A stretch of DNA of 64,000 bases from Heloderma charlesbogerti. Taxonomy: Eukaryota > Chordata > Lepidosauria > Squamata > Helodermatidae. The notes beneath the pieces were generated by a model. The model saw nothing but the letters and a program-made list of their open reading frames with translations, made no database searches and was not told the origin of the DNA. Position 1 is the first letter of the stretch. Every line of letters starts with the position of its first letter. The stretch covers positions 248,001-312,000 of the forward strand of contig JANEZZ010002702.1 in assembly GCA_026122225.1 (NCBI GenBank), written 5' to 3'. Position numbers and translations under genes: made by a program. Positions 34,301 to 52,569 of this stretch are shown here, in pieces.

Positions 34301-36950
34301 AGTAAAACTGGGGGAATCAGCCAAGCCTGACAGGCCGCGAGCTGGGCTTGGGGACTTTTTCCCAAAGATAACAGAGAGAGGAGGGGAGGGGGAGGGAATT
34401 CTTTATAGTGATTGAAATCCAGTCGTTCCATCTGTTTGGGAAGGAGGAGGGAGCCGAGAGAAGCGGTTTCAGGGATCCTGCTTGAAGAATCACTCCGCCC
34501 CCGCCCCCGCAGGCAGATAGATAGGAATTGTTGTGTGGATTTGATTGTTGACAAAGCAATTCCTCCAGGAAGTCTTGCTCAGGAAGAGGCACGAGGTGAC
34601 ACTTTGGGATGTGCGGTGAGATTAGAAGCTCTCCTAACTTGAATATGTGGGTGTGGGTGTCTATTTCTGTGCCACCAATCTAAGCTAAACGAAATGTGGC
34701 ATCCATTCAAAAAGTATTCACATGTTGGAATATTTTTAAAGTCTATGATTGCAAATAAATTCCATTCAAAACTTCAACGGAATTTAAACAGCTTTAACTG
34801 GTGCACGATGGCGGTCCATGTTATTTGAGGTTGTGCAACCTTTTAAATTCTTGTTATATCTCTTAGTTGAAACCTTAACATTCCCTTGAGAAGGCTATTA
34901 TCTGCGTAATGGCTGTACCCTTTTCTCTAGATTTGCATTTACCTACCCAAATCTCACTCGAACATTTATTCTGGAAATCTTCCACAGGGGCTTTTCTCCT
35001 CCTTTATAACGTCGAAAAGAAATAGATGCCCGCCCCTTCCACTCGCTCGATCCCACAATCAGGACTATTGCCTTCTAAATATAGGATCGGCATATAAAAC
35101 TGGTCTAGCTGTGCTAATGGCAGCACGGGGAAGACTGGGTATGGGGTAGAGCGGTAAACAATAGCCTCCCAGGAACGGGGTTGTTAAGGAAGGAGGATGG
35201 TACAAAACTGGCCGGTTGGGCCTAAGTTACAGCTGTTAGAGGAGGTTGCTGGGGTTTAAAATTAAGAGGTGGATTTGGGAGTCGTGGAAGGATAACTTTT
35301 CCAACCCTGCTCTCCCGCCCAACTCAAACGCTCTGCACTGTGGAAGAAATAAGATTAAATTCCAGGGACTGCCTTTTTTTCTTTCCAGTCAGGAGAGAGA
35401 GGAAGAGATGTGGATGGACATGGAGATGTTCAGGATAATTCAAGTAAAGTTTTTGATGAGTTCTCTGTGCCTTTTCTATGCCCCTCTCAAACACAGGCGT
35501 GTGTGTATGTCAAAAGACTGCTCAACTATTGGTAAAATTGGTGCAGCTAGTGGCTGGGAGGTTAAGTTAAGATCTGGTTAGTTTGAAACTTTTTCCTGGA
35601 TCTGGTTATGGAATTTGCAGAAAAAGCAAACCTCACAGCGCCATCTTCAGGCGCAACGTGGAAAGGGACTTCATCCTCTTACTGTCTTCCAGATCTGGTT
35701 CAAAGCAAATCCGTTTTCCACCTGTATCCAGAGCAGGGTCCCAAACACAGCCCACCTCTGCAACCACCCAGATTCCAACTCCGCCCTGATCGGGAGCGGG
35801 AGGGAAGAATTCCTTCCTTGAACTACAGCTTCGGCTACTCTCCTCAAAGGAGTTAGTGAAAAAGTCTGAGGTGGGTGGAGGGAATTCAATCTCGGATCGC
35901 GGAGGGAGGGGGGCGGGGCAGGGAGATATAATATAAAATCAAATGGTAGTGAGGTGTTTTCTAAAGAGAGCTGTGTGGGTGAGAGTGCGCGTGAGTGTGT
36001 GAAATAAAATAGAATACGTATATATTACCGATATAAAATTAAATGGAAAACATGTTTATTGGTGAAAAGCTTCAATAAATTATATAGCGCAATAATAATC
36101 AGTGACTCAAAATCCAGTTAATCGCAAATTCGAATATTAGAACCCATATAGTCACACTAACTACAATAATGTATACATATAATAACTGCCTGTGAACCAT
36201 TTTCATGGCAGCCCGGTCTAGCGTAAGGAGGAGAACGTAGTGCTGGCACTTTCTTTGGTGCGGATCTGGCTGTGGGCTAGGTGAGAGTCTAGGAAATTCG
36301 TTCGCTGATTTCAAAATTAATTTAACCATACAACACAGTGACCCAAAACGCTGCCTATTCCAAAGTTTTTGTAAACTCATTGAAGAAAGGAGAGGAAAAG
36401 AAAGAGACAGAACATCAGCTTTAAGTGCCAATTTGATTTATGAGATGGGGAAAATATTTCATCAAGGAGATTCTTGACTTAACTGGTTATTAAACAAAGA
36501 GGTTAGTTTGTGACAGATAAGCGGAGAGGTGGGGAGGATCAAAGAAGGCAGAGGAAGGCTGAGCGGCGTTTCGCTTAATGGAAGGAAACAAAAATGCAGC
36601 TAGTAGCAAATGGCAGATATTCCGTCTCTTTATTAACCTCAGGTCGACGATGCTTTTCCGTTTCCTGTAGGGGTTTCTGAAGTCAAAGCCACTGTCTTTA
36701 GTAGCGGTTTCTGAAATAGATAATAAATCACTTTACTGGACAAAATAATGTATTAAAAATACAAGTTGAAGTCACCCCCCCCCAAAAAAAGACGAGAGAC
36801 ACACACAAAATGAAGTCAGAGAGATAAATAAGTAACAATATGTGCGATTTTAAAATTCTTTTTTAAAGGACTGATATAAAAATCCAATGCAGCTATACAT
36901 TCACCTCACAAAAATCTGGGGCATTTGAAATGCCCACGTGAAGCCTGAAA
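31310..36950. other. PAX2 proximal 5' flank, transposon-free
   Basis: No gene, RNA or recognisable transposon in more than 5 kb. AT-rich, homeodomain-site-bearing stretches lie at about 34500-34960 and 36400-36860, and GC-rich ones at 33780-34060. Candidate enhancer DNA by position and lack of repeats only. Confidence 0.4.
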
Positions 36951-36960
36951 TCCCGAAGGT

Positions 36961-37021
36961 ATTTACTTGGAAGTAAGACCCATCGAATTCAGTAGGACTT
37001 ACTTCTGAGTAAACATGGTTG
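36961..37021. repeat. Palindromic ~85-bp repeat copy
   Basis: ATTTACTTGGAAGTAAGACC is mirrored by GGACTTACTTCTGAGTAAAC. It is the copy nearest the PAX2 promoter, about 1.6 kb upstream of the start codon. Confidence 0.7.
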
Positions 37022-38317
37022 GGACACCCCATTTTGGGTATGTTGGGTTGCTTGATCCTCTGTCCACTTATGCAGAATTACCTCAGCTTGAGGCAGTTCA
37101 ACTCGTTTCCCCGAAAGCCATTCATCAGATGATCTGCAGGAACCTCTCCCTCCAAGATGAGTCCCACAAACTTGGATGGCCTGTTCCCAAATGGCGCAGT
37201 TTTGGAAATGGGATGGCAGGCTCCTCATTCCCTTGGTGACCTCAGCCCGATTAACAACCGAATTAAGGTAGAGTAGTCTGCGTTTAAGACGCTTCAACAG
37301 AGACTGGTTTTACTGTCTAGGCTGCAAAACGCCTCAAGACCAAGTGTTTCGGCTTAATTTGATGGTGGAATAACGTGGGGGGGGGGAGCCCAGTTTCGAT
37401 CCTGACCATTTGATTGGGCTCCAACAACTGAAATTCTTAAAGGCCTCCTATATTCAAACAAATAATGGCGCCGGGGTAAATGTTTGTGACACCTCCACCC
37501 CCCCGACACTCACACAGACACCGTCTCCAGACATATTCACCACGAAAGTGGACCCTTCGCCCCTCGCGGAAAACAAAGCCGCAAGGCAGACTCCGCGCCT
37601 GAACGGGCAAGGCGTTCTTGCCCCTTCCTCGCCCTTCGCCAGAGTTGACCCTCTTCGCCCGCGGCGCGCCCGTCCCTCGCCCTTCGCCGCTTGGGTCCCC
37701 AGCCCTCCCCCCTCTGCCCACTCCCCAGCCAATTTATTGGTATTTGTATTTTTGGACTGACAGAGCGACGGACCTCCTGGCAGGGGCTTCGGCTCTGAGC
37801 GCTGGCGAATCCGAGAGTGTTGGAATCTATTGCCTTTGTCTGACAAGTCATCCATCTCTCTGCCCGGCAAAAGGGGGAGGGCGAGCGCGAGAGGGAGGGA
37901 GGGAGGGAGGTGTGGAGGTGTGTGTGTGTGTGTATGGGGGGGGCTGGGGTGCAATCTGGAGGGGGCTTTGCCGCTTTTAGAGAGGCACGCACTGGCGGTG
38001 GCAGCTCCATTCTCCAGGCAAAGCTCGTGGCAAGCACATCCCCACCTTGTGCGAAAAGCGAGGGGGGGGGGAGGAAAAAGTCTGGACGGAGCAGGAGGAG
38101 CTGACGGGGTTCCTTCGCCCGCCGCCCAGGGAAGCCGGAGCGGCCGAGGCGGAGGCTGCCAGGAAGGGAGCGCCTGGCCGGTGGCGCCCGGATTTGCCGC
38201 TCGTCTTCGCAGCTGCCAAGTGCCAACTTCGCTGAACTGAGCGGAGGCGCCGACTCGGGGCAGGAGCGAGAGCGCGTCCGCTCGCCGTCGCCTCGCCGGG
38301 TGGCCCGAGGGCCCGCC

Positions 38318-38356
38318 ATGCCCCGCACCTGCCCGGGCTCCGCCGGCGGACTGTGA
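38318..38356 (+). other. Candidate upstream ORF in the PAX2 5' UTR
   Basis: An ATG in a good context (GCCCGCCATGC, G at -3) opens a 12-codon frame (MPRTCPGSAGGL) closing at TGA 38354-38356. That is 227 nt before the main start codon and in a different frame. If it lies in the mature 5' UTR, it would reduce initiation at the PAX2 ATG. Expression is inferred. Confidence 0.4.
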
Positions 38357-38583
38357 GCGCCGCGCCAGGAGGACGCGTCCCGTCGCTCGCCTGCCCAGGA
38401 CGGGCGGAGGGCGGGCGAGGCAGCCAGGCAGCCAGGGGCGCTCGCTGCGGCCCGCCAGTTCACCTCGGCGCGCCGGGCGCTCTGCTTCGGGTCCTCCGCC
38501 TGATTCTCCCCCAAGTCCTGAAGTTGACTCTTCGAGGCGACACGGCGGCTTCAGCCGACTTCTTCCCCTTCCTCTGCCTCCCC

Positions 38584-43489
<4,906 letters not shown>

Positions 43490-43499
43490 TAAGTCAGTC

Positions 43500-46400
43500 A
43501 CACACCAGCGCAGCCCCGGCCCGGCCTAGCCCCGCCGAATGGCCTTCCTCGCAGCCCACGCCGCACAGCCGCACCGCGACCTCATCCTCCCGAGCAGACC
43601 CGGCTTGAGACGCTGGAGATCCCAGCCTCCCTCCGCTCTTCCGCCACTCTTTTTCTCGCACACACGCACTTGGCAAGGACGCGAGGGCGGAAAGGAGGTC
43701 TCCAGCCCAGCGACCGACTGACCTTAATCCCGGCCGCCGCCGTTTTGCTCTCTCCTTGACCGTGGCTGCGTCTGTCTTTCCAGGAGTATTAGGGTGTGCC
43801 TGTTGGGACACCGGCGGCTTTTATTGACTAGGTATGCCAGACTTTCGAAGGAGCTGGTTTTGGTTTGCTTAGCTTCTTGAAAGGCCTAAAGACGGAAAGC
43901 ATCATAGTTACACCCAGGCCCCCATACTAGGTTCAGTTGGCGTGGCGAGGCTAGGAAAGTGAATACGGAGATAAACACAACAGTTTCTTTGCCTCCCTGG
44001 GAAGGAAGGGCAGCTTTTTTGCAATTTAGCCTCTACAAATGAAACGTTCTTATATCTTAAGACAATCACAGCCACACACTCCTGAGCCATTGAAATACCA
44101 AATGGTTATTTGTCTTAAACAAATGGACTTAACTCCCCCCACACCACCACCACCAAGAAGAGGCCTTTCTTTCTCCTCTGGGCAGCAAAGCTTCCCCCTG
44201 GAAAAAGAGGGAACTCTGACTGAGCCCCTCAGGAATTGAGGAACTTCTGAAAAGGGCATTTCCATAGGTCAAGGGTTACAAAGAGGTGGAGGTGTGCGTG
44301 CGTCTGGGTGTGTTTGCACACTTGCAATGTGGTTTGATATTTTGCACTGTCTAGATTTTAGTATGACAACAGTCTTGTTAATATCTTAATTCATGTTCCC
44401 TGCCACTATGTGCCTGTGCACTCTCCTTCCTTCCTTTTATGTCTTCCAAACTTTCTGGATATATGAGGTCCAAATGTGTATGACACAAAAATGCCAGCCT
44501 TGCACATTCCTCTCTAGTTATATCTCCCAAAGTGTTTGGATGGTCTGCCTATCTATCTAACCAGACACAGACGTCCGTGTGTGTGCACATGCGCGTGTGT
44601 GTAAAATGAAGTGTATATAAACTGCTACAAAATGAAGCACATGTGCTGAGACAACACTGTATCAGAATCACCCGGACAGCAGTATATCCATGCAGTTTCC
44701 AACACAATGCTGGGAGAGGATTTGTACACCTGCAACAGGCAGAACACACACTGAGAAACATAAATACCATGTAGCAACAGAGACATGCCACTATACACTA
44801 TTCCAGGTGCTAACATGGAAAGATAAAGATGCTGTGAGGAGACACAGAGATTGTGCTTTGGGCAGGCATACAATTAGTTCTGCTTGAAAATGGAAAACAG
44901 GATCTAACTGAGATGTGTAACACAAGGACACAAATGTTCAGTTGTCACTAATAACAAATTAACTAATGCAGGCCACATACTTGTGCAGATTCAAAAATTT
45001 AACACTTTTCAGGGATACCTAATATACACTACAATCTTTGGGCTGCATGTTTCTCTAGGGAGTCAAGTAAAAAGCCATGGCTGTGCATAATTCTCCGTAG
45101 GTATGTCTTCTGGAATAAACCAACTGAAAAGCAAGTGTATTTTGTGCTATGAATAGCAGCTGCTGCAAGTATCAACGATTATGAATCTCCATACAGAAAA
45201 AGGTAATATAGAAAGTGGCCCCATAGAGAAACTTGTATCCAGATGGACAAAGCAGTCTATAGCATCCATCTCTACAGCTGTTTGGCTAAATAGTTAATCA
45301 TGCAATACATAGAAAATTGAGCCTTTTTTTAAAGAAACATTTTGCAAACAATGCTTTGTTAATTTATTTGGCTTCAATAGATTTTTTTAAAAAATTCTAA
45401 CAGCTAGAATGCATTTCTCTAACTGGCATTTTCTATCAATTGTATTTAATATTTTTGGAAATGATGTGGAATTATCCCAAATCATCTCAAAACAGCAGGT
45501 AAAATTAACTTGGAGAATGTACCTTGGCTAAAAAAGATCCCCCCCTCTAACCCTGTCTCTTTGTAATATACTGCTAGACTGTTCCTGGAAATTATCCCTG
45601 TGTGTGTCATCTGTATTAAAATGGTTATTAAGTTATGAATAGAGTAACATAATGCTGATTGGCTAATTATATACCCTTCTAAAATATACCCAGATTCTAC
45701 TGTCTTGGTTGGGTACTGAAATAATAGCAGTTTAACTTTGGGCACCTTTGGAGACAGCTTGGAAGGAGTTGGGAAGAGGAGAGGGTAGAGGTCAGTGCTT
45801 CAAAAGTGCAAGCAGAGGGATTTATTTAGGGTTTGAGAAGGAACAGGATGTTCTTCCTGAGAGCAGCACAACTTCCTTGGCTAGTGCAGAAAAGCTGCTG
45901 TTGGCAGCCCAAGGCAACACTATCGGGCATCCATAGTGGTTATGTGTTTGTGTGTGTGTGGGGGGGGGGTCATTGTCTTTGGGAAAGCAGGACGTAACCC
46001 ACACTACCATGAATACTTGTGCACACATCTGCTCTCTGACTATGGATGTGCTGTATCAGGTGTGCAAAAGCCATGGGCTGTAGGAGCACATCCAGTACAC
46101 CATGCAGAATACCATTCCTTATCCATACTGAACCCCCACTCTAAAGTCTGGTGTTGGTGCACTATTTATCCATGGGTACAATATGCATGTAGTCTTCTGC
46201 TGTTACCAGTTTTCTGGATCAGGACCCTAATGTTTCACCTATTGGTTGCTGCATCGAGAGGAAAGTTCTGTGTTCTCTGGGTTGCTACTAGTTTACTTTT
46301 AAATATTGACTAAATGGCAATTCACCCAAATAGGAAGAAACTTCCATGGGTAGCTGCTGCAGCCAACACTAGGCATCACTGTGGGAATATAATGAGTAAA

Positions 46401-48620
46401 TTCCACAAATAGTTATGTATGTACAAGAGCTTGAGAATCAGGCACTCCCTGGATGCGATTGATATCAGTTTAACTGGGAGACCTTGATTTGTCTGCCCAT
46501 TGTTCAATCTGCCCCTGAAATGGAGTTAAATATGCTAACATGAGCAGCACTTTGTCATTAAATCTGGTCATACACTTGGCAAGTATTCCTAAGAAATACT
46601 ATAAATATTATTGCACCAAGTAGGTCCTGAACAGATATCTGAACCTTTCAAAATGTGACTTTGAGGAAGATGGCCTTTTCATTCTCCTAATACTTAAAAG
46701 CTATCTTGGTGCAAATTTTTTAAATGCCACTGTCTCTTTTTTTTTTTTGCTCCTTCCTTTCACTCATCTGGGAATTGTTTCCTGGAATCTGAGGCATGTA
46801 AGAAATGATTCAGTTTAAGCCATGAGCAATGACTCAAAAAACCAAAGAAGCCTATTAAGAAATACAGGAGGAACTAGTTAGACACCCCAGAAAAGCCTGA
46901 TACTTCTTCCTCTGAGTACAGTTTTCTTCCATTAGCTTCTGTGGAGAAATCTTCAAAAGAGTAGAGAAAGAAATGAAGGTTAGGTTTAAAATCCAAATCA
47001 AGTACTGTTCTGGTGTTAACAGATATTGGGAGGGTTGTACAAAACAGATGATTTTGTACCTGGCACACATTTGAAAATCATACCTCTATAATTCTTGCTT
47101 TCATCTTGCAAATGTTGCCTGCAAATTCATATTTACACTATTATTAACCGATTTGCTATGGAACAGTCCTTCATTGCCTCTAGAAGAGAAGACATTTCCT
47201 CTTGCATATTAAAATAGTATTAAATTTGCAAGTGCCAACATTGAGAGATTATGTATCCATAACATGTTTCAGACCTGATGTCTTGAAACTATAAGAAGTG
47301 TGAGATGATTGGGAAAAGCAGATAGTTTTTGTTCTCTTTCATGGAGAAGAAGAAGAAGAAGCACTGGTCTTTAAGCTGCAGCTTCATTGCCACTGATTGG
47401 AGTCTTGCGCAGTTTCAAAGGATTTTTTTTCTCTTCTCTTTCAAAGATCTGTGTAATCAAACTTTGTATCCTGAGCTGCTTGTCTTTCTAGGTTTAGAAG
47501 TGCTGTAAATAATCACAGTATAATTCTAAGATTACTTTTAACTGTAAGTTTAAATAGAAGGAATATTTATAGGGGCAACTTTCAGCTTTACATTACGCAA
47601 CTAAAATGACCTATCCTTCCTTCTACTCACCCACCCTTCCAATACATCATCATTGTCATCGTCATCATACTTCTTCTCCTCTCCCCACTCACAAAAAATT
47701 GCAAACACAGATAAGATTGCTTTCCCCATTACATTACTGTTTGCCTACATTATAAATTTACTGCAGATCAGTGCTGAAAACATCTGGGGATGTATTCTGT
47801 TTTGCTGTATGTGCGTCTGTCTCTTTTTTCTGCTTTTTTTTGTAACTCACTTTTTAAATGGGGTGGAATATAAATCTAGACATGGATGGATAGATAAGCA
47901 CCCATGGAAGGTTTGTTAGTCCAGATTGAGTTGCATTGCTTTGAAGAGTGGCAAATCACCTTGGTATAATTTATCCTAGTATCAGTATAGGAGAGTTTGG
48001 AAAACACGGACATCTCAGTTTTGAAGGTAGTTACTGGTAATGAGGCTTTCCCATACTACATTTTTAGTCATAAGAAAGATTTGTGAGTGCACTCTGATGA
48101 CATAAACATGTAATGGAAGATGTGGATTTCACGTGATCTTTCAAAACACTTTAAGGGGGATCAGTTGCCAAAATGGGCAGCTGCCTATGAACAAGCAGCA
48201 AAAATATGCCTATATATTAATAAATGGGTAAATCAGGCTATGGTTGATAAAAGCAAGAGAAGGCAGATTGTAGTGCATGTTTATACTGGTAATATAACAT
48301 AAACATGTCATTAAATGGACTTAATTTCTATAGACTAGAAGCAGCAAAATGATGGAAAGGTCTGGTCCCATCAACATTTTAAATGGGTAGCATTTCCCGA
48401 ATTTCAACCATTTATTTGTAGGATTTCAGCAACACCAGTGCAAGCTGGCTGTTTTCCTGCTGGTTTTGATTCAATGATTTTTTCCCCAACTGGGCTTACT
48501 TCATTTCATATTGATTTACTGTGCTCCTTTGTATGAATTGCATGGCATTCCATGTCTATCTCATGTTGTCCCTCTTAGCTTTGGCTTGAAATTGCTGGGC
48601 AGTTTTCAAGGCTGGGTGGC
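43500..48620. other. Intron 3, transposon-poor part
   Basis: No coding or RNA feature was seen. CpG-rich DNA extends to about 43780, then the sequence turns AT-rich. A possible LINE/SINE tail (GGGGTGGAATATAAATCTAG then GGAT units) lies at 47855-47895. Nothing else is supported. Confidence 0.45.
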
Positions 48621-48629
48621 TCATGGAAG

Positions 48630-48913
48630 CAGGACCACCCCTACCATTAGGTAGAGAGAGGTGGCCACCCAGGCAGCTGATTTGGGGTGTCATGAAAAGA
48701 CAACAAATTGATAGTTATTTAATTTATTCTTATCATATTGTTACTGTCAGAGAGGGGGAGGGATGCTTGTGGGATTTTCTGCCTCAGGTGCCAAAATAAG
48801 ATTAGGGGTTGGGGTAGGGTTTGAGTGCTACTATTAATGCATCTTGAATAATGGGTGGTGAGGTCCCATTTGTTGCTCTGCTTCAGGCAGTAAAATGTTT
48901 TGGGCCAGCCCTG
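48630..48913. mobile_element. Probable nonautonomous hAT element
   Basis: It starts CAGGACCACCCCTACCATTA and ends TTTTGGGCCAGCCCTG. The ends share a CAGGRCYRSCCC-type inverted terminal sequence typical of hAT elements. The interior reads GTGGCCACCCAGGCAGCTGA and CCTCAGGTGCCAAAAT, like Charlie-type MITEs. No target duplication was visible, so the call is moderate. Confidence 0.5.
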
Positions 48914-48919
48914 GTGTAA

Positions 48920-49800
48920 GTAGAGTCACCAGCTTTGGAACCAGCCCCTGTAGCTGTGCTTTTAACAGCAGCTTTATCTGTAGCAATTAGCCAAGAATAA
49001 TGTTGTACCGTGAAAAAGGTCACCTGCTGCTTTCTGCAGATCAAATCACTGTTAAAAGCACAGGAGCAGGCCAACCCATTTTTTCTGATCATTTGGCAAT
49101 TCTACATGTAACAGCTGCCAAACTTACTCTTGTTCCATTTGGATCGGTACCACTTTCGCCAATTTCTTGTGCTGAAAATGGATTGTGCCTACTTCAGTTG
49201 TTTCACATAGCCAAGAGTGCAGGTCACTAGTTTCAAGTATGACTGTTATCCCCCTTTCCTTTCCCTGTCACACTCTGTAGAATGCTTCGGAGGTGGGATG
49301 CATCGTATGCTGCATCATCCATAGAGTGTTTTTTAAATATCAGTTTATAAATTATACAATTATAGTAAATTTTAAAGGAAAAAACAAATGTTGACCAAAG
49401 TTGCCGGTTTCCAACATTAACAAATATAATATAATGTTGCATTATTAACTATTCAGATATTACCAATTATTTTTTTAAAAACCATACATTGAAACAGCTG
49501 ATTATTATTATTAGCATTTTTATAGTATTACCAATAGTGCTGTGTTGTACTGCATCATGGATCTGTTATTTCAGTACAAGAGGAAAGAGCGACTCTTTCT
49601 ACTTGTGCAGTGCCGCAGGAGAACTCAAGGGCTTGCTGATTACTCTCTGGCTTGTGATATAGATGTAGCTTGAGAATTAGTCAACACATTTCGGGTTGTG
49701 CCATTTACTGAATGTGATAGACTGCAGGTGTGTCATTTCCTAATCTTATTTAAGTGCACTACTGGAAATTATTATTGGCTTTAGATAATGTTTTTCATTG
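48920..49800. other. Intron 3, nothing recognised
   Basis: AT-rich non-coding DNA. No gene, RNA or repeat is supported. Confidence 0.5.
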
Positions 49801-49811
49801 CATTGTCTAAG

Positions 49812-49895
49812 TTCCTATACATATCTATGCAAAAGTAAGGCTCATTGAGTTTAATGGTACTTGCTCCTAGGTAAATAAATATATGATTGCAGCCT
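49812..49895. repeat. Palindromic ~85-bp repeat copy
   Basis: The order of words (ATCTATGCAAAAGTAAGGCT, TTGAGTTTAATGGTACTTGC, ATATGATTGCAGCC) matches the family consensus, with a short AAATAAATAT insertion near the right end. Confidence 0.6.
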
Positions 49896-49899
49896 TGGA

Positions 49900-50940
49900 G
49901 TTTTCCTATGGGATTTCCACCCTACAGACAGAGGGCTATCCAGGATTGGAGCCCTCCTTCTCTCCTAAGCACTGGCAGGCAGGGCAGGAGGAACAATTGA
50001 GGTGTTTTCACCTCCTATTCCTTCTTTTTAGCATAATTAGCTAGACAGGCCTCTAAGTCCTTCAGTCTGGTGGACAGGTACAGGAATCGAGAGGCTTGTG
50101 GATGCAGCAGATCCACATCTCCCCTTTCCCCACACACCATCATACTCCCTTTTCTTCCTCTCTGACCCTTTTCCAAGGTTGCTGTTGCTAACTCAGAAGA
50201 GGAGCTTTCCATGGGTGGGAGGAGAAATCCCCACTCAGATCCCCCCCGCTTTAAGATCATAGTTGTGTCTGTGGTCTGGGGGAGGAAATCCAGTCCCAGG
50301 GACTCTCTCGGTTACCCACAATGTTTGCAGAGACTGCCTTGATGATGCAGCTGTTATTAAACAGAAATCCTAATAGCATCACTAGCATAACACTGTTTTT
50401 TAGAGCAACTAAGTCACAAAGTTGTGAGCTAGCTTTCAAGATTCACAGCACTCTCCCTCAAACCAGACATTAAACAAAAAGAGGAAAGGGGAATGGGAAA
50501 TTATGTTGTTTCCACCATGCCTTTTACCATCAAAATCTTTTTCACCCCTACTTTTTATTTAACATCCAGCATGGGGAAGAGTTCTGTGAATCTTGAAAGC
50601 TTGCTCACTTACATTGTGACTTTAAATTGCTCCTCATGCTCATGCTGCTATTTGAATTTTTTTTCTAGTAAACTAATATGGCTGCTGGTGTTTTGTTTTT
50701 AGTATAGGTTTTATAAGTGTACCTACAAAATCCCAATATTTATGGTGAGTAGAGTATGTTTGTGTTATGGGAAAGGAATTGTGTGTGGCAAAGTAGAGGG
50801 GTACATTCAGGGACTCCATTTGGGTGGGGTTAAGTTGCCACAGGCCTGATGTCCATGTATATATCAGGTGGGAGTTGTTGAGGCAGATGAGACAATAGCT
50901 GTCTGTATTGACCAAGGTAGACCTTGATACTGGGTGGATG
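49900..50940. other. Intron 3, nothing recognised
   Basis: Non-coding sequence of mixed composition. No repeat family or gene was recognised. Confidence 0.45.
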
Positions 50941-50945
50941 GAGTT

Positions 50946-51305
50946 GCTGGTGATCCTAGTTTTTGGCACTAGCCAGACATTTTTTATATATCTTTTTTGA
51001 TCATTCTCATTCAATTTGATATAAAAAATCACTTAAAAAACTGTTCAAAGAGAAATCCTCATGGGTGGAGTTTAGGGTTATTGTGCTCACCTTACTTATG
51101 AGGTGGTCAAGGAGTGTGTGTGAGTGTCCTGTCTTTCAATCATCTCTCTAGCAGCCCACAGCCTCCCCAGATTCTTGCATTTCAATTAAATCCAAGGGAA
51201 GATGTCATGAGAGAACTCTCCCCACCACCCTCATGGGTGTTTTTTTTTCAGACCAGGTGGCGCAGGTAGCCTGGGAGGCTGCAGAACAATTGAGAGATGT
51301 GTAAT

Positions 51306-51339
<34 letters not shown>

Positions 51340-51560
51340 GCACCCTCAGCCACCCCATAATGATAAGGTAAACTCAAATACACTACCTAAAGAAATTCTA
51401 AAGCACCCTGAGATTGAGGCAGAAAAACAGCAGGCTCTTTCATGGGGAAAGAAAACGTTGGGGAAACTGGAAGGTAGATTTGACTCAGAACTAGCTGTGA
51501 CTGCAGGTAGACTTGCTTCAGGTGGTGCACTTGGTTGAGGGGCAGAAAATATATAGAGAA
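50946..51560 (+). repeat. Unclassified dispersed repeat, copy A
   Basis: It aligns by eye over ~500 bp with 59040-59560. Shared words in order include CATTCAATTTGATA, CTCATGGGT, GGAGGTGG/GAGGTGGTC, CAATCA-CTCTCT, GCATTTCAATTAAA/CACTTCAATTAAA, GCAGCCTGGGAGGCT and CTCTTTCATGGGG. It contains a later (AC)n tract at 51310-51338. No coding capacity was recognised and the ends were not resolved. Confidence 0.6.
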
Positions 51561-51689
51561 AGTTCAGCTCTTGCATATATCATGGTGGTCTAGGTATGAG
51601 TGATTGAAAACTCAGAAGAAGCAGACATACACTCCCCTTGTGTGTGAATGTTTTCATCTTCGGAGCATATAGTTTGGGAATCTAAAGGC

Positions 51690-52110
51690 CTGTGTCTGCT
51701 CCCCATGAATACCTGGGTATCTAGATCATCACCGGAGGCCCTTCTTTGGCTGTCCCTGCTACTGGAACCTGGGAGTGGGTGGCAACCTGGGAGAGGGCCT
51801 TCTCACCACAGTGCCCTGACTCTGGAATTCTCTTCCTGGAGGGCTACCAGGCATTTAGTTTGATGAGCTTTAAAGTGCCAGGCTATTTGCTCAGGTTTTT
51901 CTGTCTTTTAGATAATGCTGTTGCTGGGGTTTTAGTTGGCTATTGGTTTTAACAGCTGCTTTTATTTGGTTCTGTTGCTTCTATATTTTATTGAATTAAT
52001 TACTATTTTTTAGTCTTTTTTCCGATTTTGTTTTATCTATGGATGATATAAGCTGCCTCAGGTTATTGGAATTGTAAGGTGGAGAATAACTTTCTTTCAG
52101 TCAATACATC
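51690..52110 (+). mobile_element. L2-like LINE 3'-end fragment
   Basis: The last part of a LINE ORF (GAGAGGGCCTTCTCACCACA ... CTGGAATTCTCTTCCTGGAG, i.e. the ERAFS...W/FLE region) is followed by a T-rich 3' UTR. It ends with GCTGCCTCAGGTTATTGGAA and GGTGGAGAATAA. It differs in its tail from the 59840-61795 family, so it is probably another subfamily. Confidence 0.6.
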
Positions 52111-52569
52111 TATATTTTCCTTTTGTTCACATAAAGCCATTTTCAGATTATAACTTGATACCCAGGCTGTGATATTTGCATTGGCTTTGGTTGTCCTCTC
52201 TGGTTAGTACAGGATGAAGTAATTTGTAAGTAGAGATCTTAATCCATGAGACTTTTTTATCTGTTCCTGCAAAATATATGTTGATGGCATAACATATCCT
52301 CCCAGGCTCACTGTTGCATCTGATGTGAGAAGCATAAAATATACGTAACTAGTTCAGAGAAAAGTACTGGTACCTTGAGAATCTGGAGAAAATGTGGGAG
52401 TTCTTCTGTTAAAATGTATAATCATATTTTTCTGTTTATGTGGTTCTTCCCAAAGTTATTGTTGCATCTGCAATGGTGCAAGAATGGCAATAAATTGTGC
52501 AGGAAAACAATAACAATGGAAAATGGTCTGTGGTAGGGAGCTTCTGCCATACAGTAGGAGGAGCCTACA

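Noticed and set aside
43780..43840. Possible cryptic exon after exon 3 (acceptor-like TTTCCAG at ~43783)
   Set aside because: The downstream sequence does not continue the paired domain from an Arg split codon and has no matching donor with conserved coding.
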